Shown in pieces: positions 7,807 through 17,668 of a DNA stretch of 64,000 nucleotides. Source of the DNA: an uncultured Roseburia sp. (GTDB lineage Bacteria > Bacillota > Clostridia > Lachnospirales > Lachnospiraceae). The stretch lies in assembly GCA_934309475.1 (NCBI GenBank), contig CAKRDK010000001.1:186001-250000 (forward strand), written 5' to 3'. The first letter of the stretch is position 1, and every line of letters begins with the position of its first letter. A program made the position numbers and the translations under genes. The notes under the pieces are model-generated. The model was given only the letters and a program-made list of their open reading frames with translations, was not told where the DNA came from and made no database searches.

Positions 7807-9348
7807 TTATTTTTCATTATATACGCGCTTTTCTTTTACCACCGGCTTCATGCTGAAAATATTCTCAAAGTAAGCCGTCTTGCTGTCAAACAAGGTTTTC
7901 TCTAACGCAATATCATCTAATGTTTCAATTGTGATGACTAATTCTTTTTCTTTGATTGCCACTTTCACATTTCTGAATTTCTGTTTATGGCTGCGGTCCA
8001 TTGCATTCGATACCCGAAGAATCGCTGATAACTTTGCCACCGTCAGATAACTCTTCTCGTCTAATTTATCTGCAAGTTCTTCGTAACGGACTAACTGTCT
8101 GGTATTGAACAGCACCGTACTTGCGATAATCTCACGCTCTAAGTGTGTCAGACCAATAATCTCCGATGACATGATAATATCATAGGAGCATTGCGGTGCG
8201 TTTGCAATACTGACGTACTTTCCGCAATCGTGCAAAATCGCAGCGACCTGCAAAAGAAGACGCTCTCTTTTTCCAAGCCCATGAATCTTTTTCATGGCAT
8301 CGAAAATCTGTGTCGACATCTTTGTCAGCGCATCAATATGGGGCGAATAACTCATGTACCTGCGTGATAATACTTTTGCAGCCGATAAAATATCATCGTC
8401 AAAATTGTGCACCGCCTCCATGTAATGATGTTTCTCCGCATAATCCGAGACAATACCCTCACTGATATTTACGCCCGGAATCCAGATATTTTCCGCCTCT
8501 AAACTTTTTGACATACACTTAAATATCATAATATACGGGATAATTAAGGCATCCCGCTCACTCGGAAGATTCAGTTCCTCCGAAATCTGCTCGATATTTT
8601 TTTTGCTTAATTTCTCCACATACTTCACAAATTCATCTACGGATATCGTTATTTTATCTTCATTCTTTTTGACATGCTTTTCGATTTCTGCGATGTAATC
8701 TCCAAGGATAATAAGGTTCTCAATCTGAATATCTTTCAGATACATGGAGCGGAACACTTCTATCTCTTTTACCACCAGCTCCTCAATCTGAAGCTCATAC
8801 TGTGCCAGGCTCCGGCTTTTTCCTGCAAGCTGTTCCCGCATCCGCATCGTGCCAAGTGCGAGATGTTCGGTCGTCACAACGTTTCCCTTCGAAAAAACGG
8901 TAATCTGTAAACCGCCGCCGCCAATGTCGACCACCGCCGTTCCCCTTTCAATCAGCTTTTCAAATTCCTGCCGCATGGCAACCGACTTGTAACTGATAAA
9001 ACGATGTTCAGAATTGCTTAAAACATGAACCTTTAACCCTGTCCTGATTTGAATCTGATCCAGAATAAAAATTTCATTCTTAATGCCGCGCAAAACGGAC
9101 GCCGCATAGGCCTGATAGTCCTTTACCTGATAGGTGTCCATAATCTTTTTAAATTCACCGAGCACATCGCAAAGGGACTCTACCAGTTCATATCCGATGC
9201 TGCCTTTCGAGTATGCATCACGTCCGAGTTCTAACCTGGTTCTCACATGGTCAATCTCTTTGATTCTCTTTTTCGGTGTGATTTCAAACACTTTCAGGCT
9301 CACTTCATACGAACCGATATAAATTGCCGCAAATGTATACACACTCAT
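7807..9348 (-). CDS. ppx: Exopolyphosphatase of the Ppx/GppA family with HD domain
   Basis: A 513-residue protein. The N-terminal ASKHA phosphatase part has the phosphate-binding motif VDIGGGG near residue 141; the C-terminal part (about 320-490) has an HD phosphohydrolase-like motif ILHDCGKYVS (H373/D374). Family members release phosphate from polyphosphate ends or hydrolyse pppGpp; which one applies cannot be decided here, but pairing with ppk favours polyphosphate. AAGGAGGG precedes the ATG. Confidence 0.92.
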   Translation of the reverse strand: MSVYTFAAIYIGSYEVSLKVFEITPKKRIKEIDHVRTRLELGRDAYSKGSIGYELVESLCDVLGEFKKIMDTYQVKDYQAYAASVLRGIKNEIFILDQIQIRTGLKVHVLSNSEHRFISYKSVAMRQEFEKLIERGTAVVDIGGGGLQITVFSKGNVVTTEHLALGTMRMREQLAGKSRSLAQYELQIEELVVKEIEVFRSMYLKDIQIENLIILGDYIAEIEKHVKKNEDKITISVDEFVKYVEKLSKKNIEQISEELNLPSERDALIIPYIMIFKCMSKSLEAENIWIPGVNISEGIVSDYAEKHHYMEAVHNFDDDILSAAKVLSRRYMSYSPHIDALTKMSTQIFDAMKKIHGLGKRERLLLQVAAILHDCGKYVSIANAPQCSYDIIMSSEIIGLTHLEREIIASTVLFNTRQLVRYEELADKLDEKSYLTVAKLSAILRVSNAMDRSHKQKFRNVKVAIKEKELVITIETLDDIALEKTLFDSKTAYFENIFSMKPVVKEKRVYNEK

Positions 9349-9378
9349 CCTGCGTCCCTCCTTCTATCTTGTCTTATC

Positions 9379-10683
9379 TCACTGACGTCCCGCCAGGTAA
9401 TTGATAAACTGCTGTGCTGTTCTCCCTGACAGTCCGCCGTGGGAAAGTTCCCACTTGTTTGCCTCAAGCAGCAGGGCTTCTTTTTCCATCCGGATTCCGT
9501 ACTTTTCTGCAAGCGCGCAGACAATCTCCTGAAATTCCATTTTCGTCGGTGCACCAAAGTAAATGGAAACTCCAAATCTTGCGTAGAGTGATAACTTTTC
9601 CTGTACAGTATCGGAAGTGTGCATGTCCTCGCGCACCTCCTCTTTATCCGAAAATGTCTCACGGATTAAATGTCTGCGGTTTGAAGTTGCATAGATTAAA
9701 ACATTATCCGGTTTCTTCTCTAATCCACCCTCAATGACCGCTTTCAGATACTTATATTCTATCTCAAATTCTTCAAAAGACAAGTCATCCATATAGATAA
9801 TAAATTTATAATTACGGTTCTTAATCTGGGCAATCACATCATTTAAGTCAGCGAACTGGTGTTTGTATATCTCAATCAGACGAAGTCCTTTTTCATAATA
9901 TTGATTTGCAATCGCTTTTATGCTTGTCGATTTTCCGGTTCCGGCATCTCCATAGAGAAGACAGTTATTCGCCTCTTTTCCATTGACAAATGCTTCCGTA
10001 TTATCGGTCAGTTTCTTTTTCGCAATCTCGTAGCCGACTAAATCGTCTAATTTCACATGTGCAATGTTTGTAATCGGAACAATCTCTGCTCCCTCTTCCT
10101 TATGCTCAATGCGGAATGCCTTGTGAAGTCCGAGTTTTCCGACACCAAAGTCGCGGTAAAAATCTGTCACAAACTCCTTGAACTGTTCCACAGTCTCCGC
10201 CCGCTCTAACTGCTTTGTGAGTCCACAGATGCGGTCACGGATTCTCTTGTTAAAAATCCTGCTGTTTCCATTGATGCTCACATAATCTTTTACCGCATCC
10301 ATACATTCCACCGAAAAATAGGTTTCGAGTACAGACAAGTCAAAATCAAACAGCGACTTCATGATGCGGAAGTCATGGAGCGCCACCTGGTTGATAGAAC
10401 CTTCTACGCTGCCGCGAATCTCACATGCGGTACTGTAGGCATTCTCGTTATTCACCATAAGAAACGTCAGAAAATTATGCCATAAATTTCCCTCAAAGCC
10501 GTGGCTCACCGCTAATTCCATCAGCTCATGCAGGCAGTCGTAGAGCAACGCCTCCACATCTTCTTTGTTATAATAATCATTTTTATAATTTTCCATAATC
10601 CAGGAAAAATCATAAAATAATGTTCCGTATTCAAAATCCTTATAAAGAATCAATTGATTGGTATGTCTTTGTTCTAATTCCAT
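9379..10683 (-). CDS. DUF815-family AAA+ ATPase
   Basis: A 434-residue ATPase of COG2607. About 190 N-terminal residues of no known fold precede an ATPase core with Walker A GDAGTGKS (245-252), Walker B IIYMDD (295-300) and a TSNRRHLI sensor region. The family's function is not established. The ATG at 10683 is preferred (GAGAGG ahead) over a TTG upstream that lies inside pheA; with the ATG it begins just after the pheA stop. Co-transcribed with pheA, ppx and ppk. Confidence 0.85.
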   Translation of the reverse strand: MELEQRHTNQLILYKDFEYGTLFYDFSWIMENYKNDYYNKEDVEALLYDCLHELMELAVSHGFEGNLWHNFLTFLMVNNENAYSTACEIRGSVEGSINQVALHDFRIMKSLFDFDLSVLETYFSVECMDAVKDYVSINGNSRIFNKRIRDRICGLTKQLERAETVEQFKEFVTDFYRDFGVGKLGLHKAFRIEHKEEGAEIVPITNIAHVKLDDLVGYEIAKKKLTDNTEAFVNGKEANNCLLYGDAGTGKSTSIKAIANQYYEKGLRLIEIYKHQFADLNDVIAQIKNRNYKFIIYMDDLSFEEFEIEYKYLKAVIEGGLEKKPDNVLIYATSNRRHLIRETFSDKEEVREDMHTSDTVQEKLSLYARFGVSIYFGAPTKMEFQEIVCALAEKYGIRMEKEALLLEANKWELSHGGLSGRTAQQFINYLAGRQ

Positions 10684-10699
10684 TGTGATTGCCTCTCTT

Positions 10700-11878
10700 C
10701 TAGTAATTTCCAAGAATCTTTACATGATTCGCTTCTTCTTTCAGTCCGCTCAATGCATTCTGCACGGCTCCGTCTTTTAAATTTCCATCGAAATCCACAA
10801 AGAAACGGTACTCCCATGCCTGTCCCTCCACCGGCCGCGACTCGATTTTGTTCATATTCAAATCGTTATAGATAAAGTGGGATAACATATGATACAGCGA
10901 ACCACTCTCATGCGGAACTTCAAAACAGATGCTGATTTTTCCTGCATTCTTCTCGTAAATCTTTTTGCCTGTTACAATGATGAATCTAGTCGAATTATCC
11001 TGATTGTTCTGGATTGCCTCGTCTAACACTTCAAGTCCATAGATATCCGCCGTCTTGATATTGGCGATTGCCGCCTGGTTCTTTCTGCCATCCTGCTGGA
11101 TTTTCTGTGCAGATGCGGCGGTATTTTTCAAACTCTTTTTATCCCATTCCCGATGCTCTTCTAAATATTTCGAGCACTGCATCAATGCCTGTGGATGCGA
11201 ATAGACCGTGTCGATGTCCGACAATTTTGCACCCTTTACGCCAAGCAGTGCGTGATCAATCTTGATAATCTGCTCTCCCACAATGCAGTTGTCATACTCG
11301 ACTAACAAATCATAATTCTCCGGCACGATTCCGGCAGAAGAATTCTCAATCGGAAGTACCGCATAATCCGCCTCGCCGTTTTTGATTGCTTCCATGGCAT
11401 CACGCCAGGTCTCCACATGGTAACTGTTCGTATGTTCACCGAAATATTCTTTTAACGCCACCTGGCTGTACGCACCTTCCACACCCTGAAATACAATCCG
11501 CGCATCTGCGTAATTTAATTTCTCTATTTCGACAAAATCCGGCTTATCTATAATGCCATGTTCCGTCAGAAGCTGGTACTGCTTTTTCCGGCTCATCGCC
11601 ATAATCTGCTCAAACAGCTCCCGGATACCATGTCTGGTAAACGAGGAATCCGCGAGTGCCGTCAGCATGCTTAATTTCTGATTCTCACGTTCTTTATCAA
11701 AGACTTTCTTTCCTGTGGAAATTTTATAGCTTGCCACCTGCTCCGAAATCTTCATTCTTTCTTCATATAGGGAAACGATCTGCTGATCAATTTTATCAAT
11801 CTCATCTCGTAATTCCAATAAATCTTTCATTTTCCTAACCATGCCTTTCTTTTCTTGACGGGTCGTCTCAACTTTCAT
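10700..11878 (-). CDS. pheA: Bifunctional chorismate mutase / prephenate dehydratase
   Basis: Makes phenylpyruvate from chorismate for phenylalanine synthesis. A chorismate-mutase helix bundle (ELRDEIDKIDQQIVSLYEER) is followed by prephenate dehydratase (FQGVEGAYSQVA, NSTRFIIVTG with the catalytic threonine) and an ACT regulatory domain with the phenylalanine-binding ESRP motif. The start is uncertain: the ATG at 11878 has AGGA nine bases ahead and lies just after the predicted transcription start, while MKDLLELRD at 11830 would match the usual family N-terminus. First gene of its operon. Confidence 0.95.
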   Translation of the reverse strand: MKVETTRQEKKGMVRKMKDLLELRDEIDKIDQQIVSLYEERMKISEQVASYKISTGKKVFDKERENQKLSMLTALADSSFTRHGIRELFEQIMAMSRKKQYQLLTEHGIIDKPDFVEIEKLNYADARIVFQGVEGAYSQVALKEYFGEHTNSYHVETWRDAMEAIKNGEADYAVLPIENSSAGIVPENYDLLVEYDNCIVGEQIIKIDHALLGVKGAKLSDIDTVYSHPQALMQCSKYLEEHREWDKKSLKNTAASAQKIQQDGRKNQAAIANIKTADIYGLEVLDEAIQNNQDNSTRFIIVTGKKIYEKNAGKISICFEVPHESGSLYHMLSHFIYNDLNMNKIESRPVEGQAWEYRFFVDFDGNLKDGAVQNALSGLKEEANHVKILGNY

Positions 11879-11907
11879 ACATCATAGTCCTAAATTCTTC
11901 ACTTAAT

Positions 11908-11936
11908 AATATAGTACATTCCCCTCATAATGGCAA
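11908..11936 (-). promoter_or_regulatory. Promoter of the pheA operon
   Basis: TTGCCA (11936-11931), a 17-bp spacer and TATATT (11913-11908) lie about 30 bp before pheA, in divergent arrangement with the promoter at 11945-11974. Confidence 0.65.
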
Positions 11937-11944
11937 GTCACCCC

Positions 11945-11974
11945 TTGCAACTTCCCTATGAGAAATGTTATAAT
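11945..11974 (+). promoter_or_regulatory. Promoter of the DUF5050 gene
   Basis: TTGCAA (11945-11950), an 18-bp spacer and TATAAT (11969-11974) lie about 70 bp before the ATG at 12047. Confidence 0.65.
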
Positions 11975-12046
11975 TTTCATATAGCTTTTCTTTATTTTTG
12001 AAATTGTCAGAAATCTAAAGAGAAACGAGAAAGAAGGTTCCGCATT

Positions 12047-13051
12047 ATGAAAAAGAAACTCCCTATTATCATTACTTGTCTACTTGTAGTTGGAATTGCA
12101 GCATTTTTTGTATACCAGCATTTCGCCTCGAAAACGGTTTTTAACGATGGTTATGTCAACGGTAACACCGCCGGCAATCTTTACAATTCCGGTCTTTACT
12201 GTGAATACAACGGTACGATTTATTTTGCCAATCCGGGCGACTCGAACCGTCTTTATTCGATGGATGCCAACGGCACCAACGTGAAAAAACTTTCGACTGA
12301 CGTTGTCTCCTACCTGAATGCAGATGACAATTACATCTACTATGTAAGAAATAACCTTACGGCAACCGAGTCCATTTTCAATTTCAATGCAAATGCGCTG
12401 TGCCGTTACTCCAAACGAAATGGGGATGTTCTTGTTCTTGATGACCAGCCAAGCATGTATGCTTCTCTCGTTGGTAATTATATTTACTACATCCACTATG
12501 ACACCGATTCCGCTTCCACGCTGTACCGTGTCAAGATTGACGGAAGCGAGCAGAAACAGATCAGCAAGACACCTTACTTTACCTGTTCCACAAACGGACA
12601 ATACATCTACTACAATGGCATTGAAGGCGACCACAACATTTATGAGTACAACACCGCAACCGGTTCCCAGACACAGCTCTACGCCGGGAACTGCTGGATG
12701 CCTGTCCGTGTCGACAACGAAGTTTATTTCATGGACTGTGAGGACGATTACAAGCTTGCGAAAGTAAACCTTTCCACCGGAGATAAGACAACGCTCACAC
12801 AAGACCGTGTCGACTGTTTCAATATCTATGGCAGCTATATCTATTATCAGGACAACACAACTTCCTATTTGAGCCGTGTCCGCACAGACGGAACCGATAA
12901 TCAGGAACTGTTTTCCGGAATTTACACGAAACTCAATGCAACGTCCTACTACTTGTATTTTACCGATTTTACGACCGAACGGACTTACCGCACTTCCCTG
13001 CAGAATCCTTCTACCTTAGAATATTTTGGTCCAAAATATGAGGACGACTGA
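12047..13051 (+). CDS. Membrane-anchored DUF5050 beta-propeller-like protein
   Basis: A 334-residue protein with an N-terminal hydrophobic anchor (about residues 4-23) without a lipobox, so it is probably held outside the membrane by an uncleaved helix. The rest consists of repeated units such as YIYYVRN, YIYYIHYD, YIYYNG and YIYYQD about 40 residues apart, each followed by a turn and a basic residue. This is the TolB/DUF5050 propeller pattern. The function is unknown; such domains often bind glycans or proteins at the surface. AAGAAGG precedes the ATG. Monocistronic. Confidence 0.82.
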   Translation: MKKKLPIIITCLLVVGIAAFFVYQHFASKTVFNDGYVNGNTAGNLYNSGLYCEYNGTIYFANPGDSNRLYSMDANGTNVKKLSTDVVSYLNADDNYIYYVRNNLTATESIFNFNANALCRYSKRNGDVLVLDDQPSMYASLVGNYIYYIHYDTDSASTLYRVKIDGSEQKQISKTPYFTCSTNGQYIYYNGIEGDHNIYEYNTATGSQTQLYAGNCWMPVRVDNEVYFMDCEDDYKLAKVNLSTGDKTTLTQDRVDCFNIYGSYIYYQDNTTSYLSRVRTDGTDNQELFSGIYTKLNATSYYLYFTDFTTERTYRTSLQNPSTLEYFGPKYEDD

Positions 13052-13074
13052 TGGTTCGTTTTCCTATTACATGA

Positions 13075-13121
13075 AAAAGACCTGTATCCTCTGATTCACT
13101 CAGATGGAATACAGGTCTTTT
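13075..13121. terminator. Bidirectional terminator between the DUF5050 gene and polC
   Basis: AAAAGACCTGTAT (13075-13087) pairs with ATACAGGTCTTTT (13109-13121), with an inner TCTGA/TCAGA stem. It serves both convergent genes. Confidence 0.88.
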
Positions 13122-13123
13122 CG

Positions 13124-16100
13124 TTATGCAAAATCAAACAGAGATAACTGGTTTGACTCCGGCATCTCGCCGAGCAAGCCCAAATCATTCATCAAATCAA
13201 TGGTAGTCTTACTTACTTTTGTTCTCTGACGGAAATCATCTTTGGAAAGGAATTTTCCGTCTTTTGCCGCTTCTGCCACCGCAATGGCAGCATTATCCCC
13301 CATTCCTTCGATGGTATTTAATGCCGGCATCAATTTTCCATTTACAATCTGGAAACGATCCGGTTTCGCCGTGTAAATATCAATTGGCGTAAAATCAAAT
13401 CCTCTTGCGTACATTTCCTGTACGATTTTCATATCCTTATAGGTATCCTGCTCTTTTTTGGAAAGAGAATCTTTTCTCCGTTCATAGTCCTTCATAAAAT
13501 AGAGCAGACGGTCTTCTCCCTGGCACATCAGTTCATAGTTAAACGCTGTCGCACGGATAGAAAAATATGCCGCATAGTAGGCAAGCGGATAAAATACCTT
13601 ACAGTAGGCAATTCGCCACGCCATCATAACGTAGGCAGCCGCATGCGCCTTCGGGAACATGTACTTAATCTTTAAGCAGGATTCTATGTACCATTCCGGG
13701 ACATCATGTGCGCGCATCTCCGTCTTCCATTCTTCCTTCAATCCTTTTCCTTTTCGGACGGATTCCATGATGGTAAACGAAAGCTCACTGTCGAGTCCCT
13801 GCTGAATCAGGTAAATCATGATATCATCTCGCGTACAGATTGCAGTCGAAATCGTTGCAATACCACTCTCAATCAACGTCTGCGCATTACCAAGCCATAC
13901 ATCCGTACCATGGGACAGACCGGAAATTCGAATCAAATCTGAAAATTCCTGCGGTTTTGCATCAATAACCATCTGGATGGCAAATTCCGTACCAAACTCC
14001 GGAATACCAAGACATCCCAGCGGACATCCCTTGATGTCATCCGGTGTGATGCCTAACGAAGACGTATCTTTGAACAGATTCATAACCGATACATCATCAA
14101 GCGGAATGGTCTGCGGATCGATTCCCGTCAAATCCTGTAACATACGAATCATGGTCGGATCATCGTGTCCGAGAATATCAAGTTTCAACAGGTTGTGGTC
14201 AATGGAATGGTAATCAAAATGCGTTGTAACGGTCGCTGTAGTCATATCGTTTGCCGGATGCTGTACCGGTGTAAATGTATTGATTTCCTCGCCCACCGGG
14301 AGAACTACGATACCACCCGGATGCTGTCCGGTCGTTCTTCGCACACCGACACAGCCTTGTACGATACGGTCTATCTCGCAGTTTCTCTTGCGGATGCCGC
14401 GCTCTTCGTAGTAATTTTTAATGTAACCAAATGCCGTTTTATCGGCAAGCGTACCAATCGTTCCAGCACGGAATGTCTGCCCATAGCCGAAAATAACTTC
14501 ACAGTAGGCATGCGCCTTACTCTGATATTCTCCGGAGAAGTTCAAGTCGATATCCGGCTCCTTATTTCCCTTAAATCCAAGGAACGTCTCAAATGGGATA
14601 TCAAATCCGTCTTTTACAAGCTTCCTGCCACAGACCGGACAGATTTTATCCGGCATATCACAACCGCTTCGTCCAGAAAATGCTTTTACCTCCGGCGAAT
14701 CAAAATCACTGTACTGGCAGTATTCGCAGCGGTAATGTGCCTGCAGGGGATTTACCTCCGTGATACCGGACATCGTCGCCGCAAAAGAAGATCCTACCGA
14801 ACCTCGGGAACCTACCAGGTACCCATCCTCATTCGATTTCCATACCAGCTTCTGCGCAATGATGTACATAACCGCATATCCATTCGAAATAATGGAGTTT
14901 AACTCACGGTCTAAGCGTTCTTTTACAATCTCAGGCAAGTTCTCTCCGTACATGTGATGTGCCTTGGTATAACAGATGTCACGCAGCATCTGGTCGGAAT
15001 TCTCAATGACCGGCGGACACTTATCCGGCCGGACAGGTGCAATCTTTTCACACATATCCGCAATCTTATTCGGGTTTGTGATGACAACTTCCTCTGCCTT
15101 CGCACTTCCTAAATACTCAAATTCTTTCAGCATCTCCTCTGTCGTGCGCAGATAAAGCGGTGCCTGGTCATCTGCATCTTTAAATCCCTTTCCCGCCATG
15201 ATAATCCGGCGGTACACCTCATCTTCCGGATCTAGGAAATGCACGTCACAGGTCGCCACGACAAGTTTCTGGAACTGCTCGCCTAATTTAATAATTTTCC
15301 GGTTGATATCCTGCAACTCTTCCACCGTATTGATGGCTTCTTTGTCGCTCTTAATCATAAAAGCATTGTTGCCTAATGGCTGGATTTCTAAATAATCGTA
15401 AAATTTCGCAATTCTTGCAATTTCTTCTTCCGGTCTTCCGCCTACGATGGCACGGTAAAGCTCTCCCGCTTCACAGGCAGAACCAAGCAGCAGCCCTTCC
15501 CGGTATTTCACAAATTCACTCTTTGGAATTCGCGGTCTCTTACTAAAGTAAGTCAAATGAGACTCGGAAACCAGTCGATATAAATTGATACGTCCGATAT
15601 CATTTGTCGCTAAAATGATGGCATGATAGGTAGGAAGCTTTTTCACCATCTCAACCGAAGTCGAGCTCATTTTATTAACGTCATCTAACGTCTCCATGCC
15701 GCGCTCTTTGAGCATCTGGATAAACTTGACGAAAATTTCAGCCGTACATCCGGCATCATCAACCGCACGGTGATGATTCTCCAACGAAACGCCAAGTGCT
15801 TTTGCAACCGTATCTAACTTAAAACGATTCAGATTCGGCAGTAAAATTCGTGCTAAAGCCACCGTATCAATGATTGTAAAATCGCAAGGCAGTCCCTGTC
15901 TCTCACAGTTCTTGTGAATGAAACTCATATCGAAATCTGCATTATGTGCCACCATAATTGCACCTTTACAAAATTTCATGAATTCCGGCAGAATCTGCTC
16001 AATTTTTGGTGCATCAATGACCATATCATCTTTAATCGAGGTCAGTTCCTCGATACGGAATGGAATCGGTTCCTCCGGATTGACAAAGGTCGAAAACTTG

Positions 16101-17641
16101 TCCGTGATGACACCATTTTCAACCTTCACGGCACCAATCTCGATAATTTTATTCAAATCCGGGCTGAATCCAGTCGTCTCTAAATCGAATACGACATAGG
16201 TATCCTCTAACTTCTGCCCTTTCGAATTCGTGATGATATCTTTTAAATCATCGACTAAATATGCTTCCACGCCATAGATAATCTTAAAATCATCATCCGG
16301 TGAAATCGCATGATTGGCATCCGGGAACGCCTGCACATCTCCGTGATCGGTGATGGCAATCGCCTTGTGTCCCCATGCTTTCGCACGTTTGACAATGTCT
16401 TTTACATCCGAAACGCCGTCCATATCACTCATCTTGGTATGACAGTGCAGTTCCACACGTTTTTCCGCACTGGTATCCATCCGGACGGATGTGAAATCGG
16501 AAATCTTTTTGATTCCCACAATCGAACCAATCGTCAGCTCACTGTCAAACTTATCAATTGTCGTCACACCCTTAATCTTTAAGAACGCACCTTTTTTCAG
16601 CCCTTCCATCAAATCCGGCAGATTTTCATTTTTGGTGAAAATCTTTAAGACAATGGAATCTGTAAAATCAGTCACAGACATAATTACAATCGTCTTTTCA
16701 TTCCGAATCTCACGTGTCTCAACGGACATAACCTGACAGCGAATGCAGACTTCTCCCATCTCGCCCACAATCTTTTCGATGTCGATTGTCTCGTCTTCAA
16801 AGTCACGTCCATAGATGACATCCGGGTTATCCGACTTCTTGTAACCGCCGCCGAAATCCCCGCGTCGTTTGAACTCTTTTTTAGCAAAATCTGCGCGTTT
16901 TCCTGCAGGTTTTCCTTCACCTTCCGCGGATTTTGCAGTCGTTTTTGCATTTTTTTGCAGTTTTGTGTCGCTACCCTCTGTCGAAATACCAGATGTAGTA
17001 GGTACTTCTGTCTCATTCTCGGAACCAGGTGCTGCAGCTCCCTCCTCTGCACGATGGTCGAAATTGGTTCTTTTTACAACATTCGACACTTCCATCTGCA
17101 TCTGAAGTTCGCTGTTTTTCTTGTATTTGCTCTCTTTTGGCTCCTCAAAAGCCAGCTCGATTGCAAGGTTTAACCCACAGCGCTCACAGATGACCTTCTC
17201 TAAAAATTCACGGATTTCGAAAGATTTTGTCTGTGCAATGATGGTATTCTCCAAGGTGAGTATCATATGATTTTCGCTGTCAAAATCCATTTTAGCGCCA
17301 CGCAGCAGATTATATTCCATCAGGCTGTAATCTTTCAGCTCATCTAAAATACTGTCTCTATATGCCTCAAACAGCTTCTCCGGTGTATACAATCCGGAGA
17401 GCTGATATTTTTCGATAATTTTAACAGACATCTCCTGCTTAGGAAAAATCTGTTCGCGGATTGCCTGTTCTATATGGTAAATATTCTTTTTATAAATCAA
17501 ACGAGGGCCGAAAAGATAGACACGCATCCGGTCTTTCTCCTGATTCATGCCTATCTTCGTTACCTCAGTTTCTTCCAGCAGTTTCTTTGTATCTCCATTC
17601 AGATTCAATGTTGGAAACACTTCAAAAAAAAGTTTGGACAT
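13124..17641 (-). CDS. polC: DNA polymerase III alpha subunit, PolC type
   Basis: The replicative polymerase of low-GC Gram-positives, 1505 residues. In order: an N-terminal domain, a low-complexity linker (about residues 196-270), an OB-fold, a PHP domain (ELHCHTKMSDMDG) split by a DEDDh 3'-5' exonuclease (FDLETTGFSPD, then HHRAVDDAG), and the polymerase core with PDIDLNFSGE and TTGQHPGG. The order with exonuclease inside PHP is diagnostic of PolC. GGAG precedes the ATG. The linker makes it somewhat longer than B. subtilis PolC. It ends the rpsB-polC run. Confidence 0.98.
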   Translation of the reverse strand: MSKLFFEVFPTLNLNGDTKKLLEETEVTKIGMNQEKDRMRVYLFGPRLIYKKNIYHIEQAIREQIFPKQEMSVKIIEKYQLSGLYTPEKLFEAYRDSILDELKDYSLMEYNLLRGAKMDFDSENHMILTLENTIIAQTKSFEIREFLEKVICERCGLNLAIELAFEEPKESKYKKNSELQMQMEVSNVVKRTNFDHRAEEGAAAPGSENETEVPTTSGISTEGSDTKLQKNAKTTAKSAEGEGKPAGKRADFAKKEFKRRGDFGGGYKKSDNPDVIYGRDFEDETIDIEKIVGEMGEVCIRCQVMSVETREIRNEKTIVIMSVTDFTDSIVLKIFTKNENLPDLMEGLKKGAFLKIKGVTTIDKFDSELTIGSIVGIKKISDFTSVRMDTSAEKRVELHCHTKMSDMDGVSDVKDIVKRAKAWGHKAIAITDHGDVQAFPDANHAISPDDDFKIIYGVEAYLVDDLKDIITNSKGQKLEDTYVVFDLETTGFSPDLNKIIEIGAVKVENGVITDKFSTFVNPEEPIPFRIEELTSIKDDMVIDAPKIEQILPEFMKFCKGAIMVAHNADFDMSFIHKNCERQGLPCDFTIIDTVALARILLPNLNRFKLDTVAKALGVSLENHHRAVDDAGCTAEIFVKFIQMLKERGMETLDDVNKMSSTSVEMVKKLPTYHAIILATNDIGRINLYRLVSESHLTYFSKRPRIPKSEFVKYREGLLLGSACEAGELYRAIVGGRPEEEIARIAKFYDYLEIQPLGNNAFMIKSDKEAINTVEELQDINRKIIKLGEQFQKLVVATCDVHFLDPEDEVYRRIIMAGKGFKDADDQAPLYLRTTEEMLKEFEYLGSAKAEEVVITNPNKIADMCEKIAPVRPDKCPPVIENSDQMLRDICYTKAHHMYGENLPEIVKERLDRELNSIISNGYAVMYIIAQKLVWKSNEDGYLVGSRGSVGSSFAATMSGITEVNPLQAHYRCEYCQYSDFDSPEVKAFSGRSGCDMPDKICPVCGRKLVKDGFDIPFETFLGFKGNKEPDIDLNFSGEYQSKAHAYCEVIFGYGQTFRAGTIGTLADKTAFGYIKNYYEERGIRKRNCEIDRIVQGCVGVRRTTGQHPGGIVVLPVGEEINTFTPVQHPANDMTTATVTTHFDYHSIDHNLLKLDILGHDDPTMIRMLQDLTGIDPQTIPLDDVSVMNLFKDTSSLGITPDDIKGCPLGCLGIPEFGTEFAIQMVIDAKPQEFSDLIRISGLSHGTDVWLGNAQTLIESGIATISTAICTRDDIMIYLIQQGLDSELSFTIMESVRKGKGLKEEWKTEMRAHDVPEWYIESCLKIKYMFPKAHAAAYVMMAWRIAYCKVFYPLAYYAAYFSIRATAFNYELMCQGEDRLLYFMKDYERRKDSLSKKEQDTYKDMKIVQEMYARGFDFTPIDIYTAKPDRFQIVNGKLMPALNTIEGMGDNAAIAVAEAAKDGKFLSKDDFRQRTKVSKTTIDLMNDLGLLGEMPESNQLSLFDFA

Positions 17642-17668
17642 AAACTCACTCCAATAATCAACTTTCCT

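Noticed and set aside
12080-12802. Long minus-strand open frame opposite the DUF5050 gene
   Set aside because: A shadow of a repetitive coding sequence; the plus-strand frame has the promoter, ribosome site and domain pattern.
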